Below are positions 62,769 to 64,000 of a stretch of 64,000 nt of DNA, piece after piece. Origin of the DNA: Amycolatopsis mongoliensis (GTDB taxonomy: Bacteria; Actinomycetota; Actinomycetes; Mycobacteriales; Pseudonocardiaceae); contig NZ_CP127295.1 of the NCBI RefSeq assembly GCF_030285665.1, positions 496,001-560,000 of the forward strand, read 5' to 3'. The position numbers were made by a program, and so were the translations under genes. The stretch's first letter is position 1, and each line of letters opens with the position of its first letter. The notes under the pieces are model-generated. The model did not search any database and was not told the DNA's origin. It was given only the letters and a program-made list of their open reading frames with translations.

Positions 62769-63323
62769 TCAGCGCGGGCGGTCCAGGACCGCCCGCTGCT
62801 CGACTCGCCCATCGAGCGTGAACCGGCTGTGCGGCGTGAACCCCAGCTTCTCCACCACCCGTGCCGACGCCTTGTTCACCGGCTCGTACACCGCCAGCAG
62901 GCGGTCCGCGAACCCGGACTCGAAGACGTGGTCGCGCACCGCCGTCGTTGCTTCGGTCGCGTAACCCCGGCCCCAGCCCGACGGTGCGATCCACCAGCCC
63001 ATCTCCACCGCCGGCATGCCCAAGCCCGACTCCTGCGGGCTGCGGCTGACCAGCGACACCACGCCGTCGAACGAGCCCGGCGCGGTGGAGACCGCGAACC
63101 AGCCGAAGCCGTGGGCAGCCCAGTGCGCGAGCGTCGCCCGGTGCTTGGTGAGGGTGTACTCGCGGGTCCACGGCTCGCCCGTGCCGACGTACCGGACCGT
63201 GTCCGGAATCTGGGCCAGCGCGAACAAGTCGTCGAAGTACTCGTCGGCCCACTGGTGGAGCGTGAGCCGTTCCGTGGTGATCAGCACCACCGACAGTCTA
63301 GGCACGCGCGAGGTTTCCGCCAT
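62769..63323 (-). CDS. GNAT acetyltransferase, RimJ/RimL type
   Basis: 184 residues from ATG 63323; an in-frame GTG about 30 bases later would begin exactly at the domain (VLITTERLTLHQW). Acetyl-CoA loop SGWGRGYATEATTAVRDHVF; MGWWIAPS and ASARVVEKLGFTPHSRF are typical of RimL-like enzymes acting on protein N-termini or small amines. Divergent from the chitinase gene. Confidence 0.88.
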   Translation of the reverse strand: MAETSRVPRLSVVLITTERLTLHQWADEYFDDLFALAQIPDTVRYVGTGEPWTREYTLTKHRATLAHWAAHGFGWFAVSTAPGSFDGVVSLVSRSPQESGLGMPAVEMGWWIAPSGWGRGYATEATTAVRDHVFESGFADRLLAVYEPVNKASARVVEKLGFTPHSRFTLDGRVEQRAVLDRPR

Positions 63324-63361
63324 CGATTACTTCGGGTCACCGGGGTAGCCCGATCGGTCTA

Positions 63362-63393
63362 TGGTCCGGACCACATTAATGGTCTATACCAAT
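63362..63393 (+). promoter_or_regulatory. Tandem DasR-type (dre) sites upstream of chitinase
   Basis: TGGTCCGGACCA (63362-63373, perfect palindrome) and TGGTCTATACCA (63380-63391), centres 18 bp apart, about 50-80 bp before the chitinase ATG. They match the TGGTCTAGACCA core bound by the GlcNAc regulator DasR and the paired repeats in Streptomyces chitinase promoters. Confidence 0.72.
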
Positions 63394-63442
63394 CATGTCC
63401 GGAAATCCCCGCCGCCGCGCTCGTCGTCGTGGAGGTTCCACC

Positions 63443-64000
63443 ATGCGTCTCCGTTCCCTGCTGGCCGGGCTGGCCGGCCTCGCGCTCGTGAGCACCGGCC
63501 TCGGCGCTCCCGCCGAAGCCGCCGCCGGGTCGCCGATCCCCGTCGGGCCCTACGTCGACATGGGCGCCTGGCCCACGCCGAGCCTGTCCGCGATGTCCGC
63601 CGCGAGCGGCGTCAAGGGCTTCACGCTCGCCTTCGTCAACTCCTACGGCTGCAAGGCCAGCTGGTTCGGCGCCTACGACCCGCGCACGGCCTGGCAGAAG
63701 GACGAGATCACCAAGATCCGCAACGCCGGCGGCGACGTCAAGATCTCCTTCGGCGGCGCGTCCGGCATCGAGCTGGCCCAGGCGTGCAGCACGTCCGCGC
63801 AGGTCGCGGCCGAGTACGACGCCGTCGTCAAGGCGTACGGCCTCAAGTACGCCGACTTCGACATCGAGGGCGCGGCCGTCGCGGATCCGACGTCGATCGC
63901 TCGCCGCTCGCAGGCCCTGAAGACGCTCCAGAACAACAACCCGGGCCTGAAGATCTCGCTCACGCTGCCCGTGCTGCCGACCGGCCTCGACGCGAACGGG
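63443..64000 (+). CDS. Secreted GH18 chitinase (5' part, cut by window edge)
   Basis: 186 codons before the right edge, in frame with no stop. The ATG has GGAGG upstream. Signal peptide ~1-28 (LLAGLAGLALVSTGLGAPAE). Family 18 strands appear as GPYVDMGAWPTPSL, GFTLAFVNSYGCKASWFG, and DVKISFGGASG. The catalytic DxDxE is D138-D140-E142 (YADFDIEGAAV). It hydrolyses chitin outside the cell; the two dre sites upstream suggest control by GlcNAc sensing. The remainder lies outside the window. Confidence 0.92.
   Translation, partial: MRLRSLLAGLAGLALVSTGLGAPAEAAAGSPIPVGPYVDMGAWPTPSLSAMSAASGVKGFTLAFVNSYGCKASWFGAYDPRTAWQKDEITKIRNAGGDVKISFGGASGIELAQACSTSAQVAAEYDAVVKAYGLKYADFDIEGAAVADPTSIARRSQALKTLQNNNPGLKISLTLPVLPTGLDANG

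Noticed and set aside
52462..64000. Natural-product gene cluster (ABM, PadR, FAD monooxygenase, MFS, MMT-type genes)
   Set aside because: No polyketide, peptide or terpene synthase and no shared operon; the genes are separate regulator-effector pairs.

Overview
The window looks like chromosome from a high-GC actinomycete, most likely Pseudonocardiales and Amycolatopsis-like. The reasons are the strong G/C third-position bias, many GTG starts, a DUF222 (13E12-type) protein, mycothiol-type DinB/MDMPI proteins, SigE-family and ECF42 sigma factors with DGPF (YCII) partners, and a gene order matching the Mycobacterium block trmU-iscS-(acyltransferase)-(GNAT)-fixB-fixA / methyltransferase-GH57-GT4 (Rv3024c to Rv3032 in M. 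tuberculosis, recalled from memory, not searched). No rRNA, tRNA or CRISPR array was seen.

Layout. 0-3.7 kb: a partial gene, an MBL hydrolase, two tandem GNAT paralogues and a DUF222 protein whose HNH core is eroded. 3.7-23.6 kb: the conserved core. On the minus strand lie mnmA, cysteine desulfurase, an MFS pump, a LuxR regulator, an olsB-olsA-like acyltransferase pair and etfA/etfB. On the plus strand lie a DegV protein, a methyltransferase overlapping a GH57 enzyme and, further on, a GT4 glycosyltransferase. These last three are the methylglucose-lipopolysaccharide-type set, here split by an insert of glutathione peroxidase, a YbiU-type dioxygenase, a ROK regulator and a GH2 glycosidase. 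23.6-31 kb: a 42-residue exported peptide that no long-ORF search would find, a methyltransferase, a TetR/DUF1348 divergent pair with two operators, and a SigE-type sigma factor plus membrane partner divergent from a 1202-residue subtilase.

31-41 kb: the glyoxylate shunt (aceB, aceA) divergent from a ramB-type regulator with RamB-like boxes, a second SigE-type sigma/membrane-protein pair, threonine dehydratase, a NADAR protein and a secreted TAP-like peptidase. A 47-bp tandem repeat (5 copies) then fills the gap before a GntR regulator. 41-48 kb: a GntR-controlled nitrilase/permease operon, a hexapeptide acyltransferase, a nucleoside hydrolase, an NlpC/P60 protein, then DGPF and flavin-type genes.

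48-64 kb: an IS110-family element sits in the ribosome-binding site of a VOC-ECF42 operon. By reading its non-coding end I could assign candidate target and donor guides of a bridge RNA, and the target guides match the flanking DNA. After it come many small regulator/effector pairs (HxlR, XRE, MarR, PadR with palindromic operators), a second DGPF-ECF42 operon, an FAD monooxygenase, and a partial GH18 chitinase preceded by two DasR-type (dre) sites at the right edge.

Regulation. Both SigE-type sigma genes and the subtilase share the element GGGCAACC-N17-C(G/A)T, which suggests autoregulated ECF promoters. Many genes have a TANNNT-like -10 hexamer exactly 6-7 nt before the start codon and no Shine-Dalgarno sequence, so leaderless mRNAs are probably common here.
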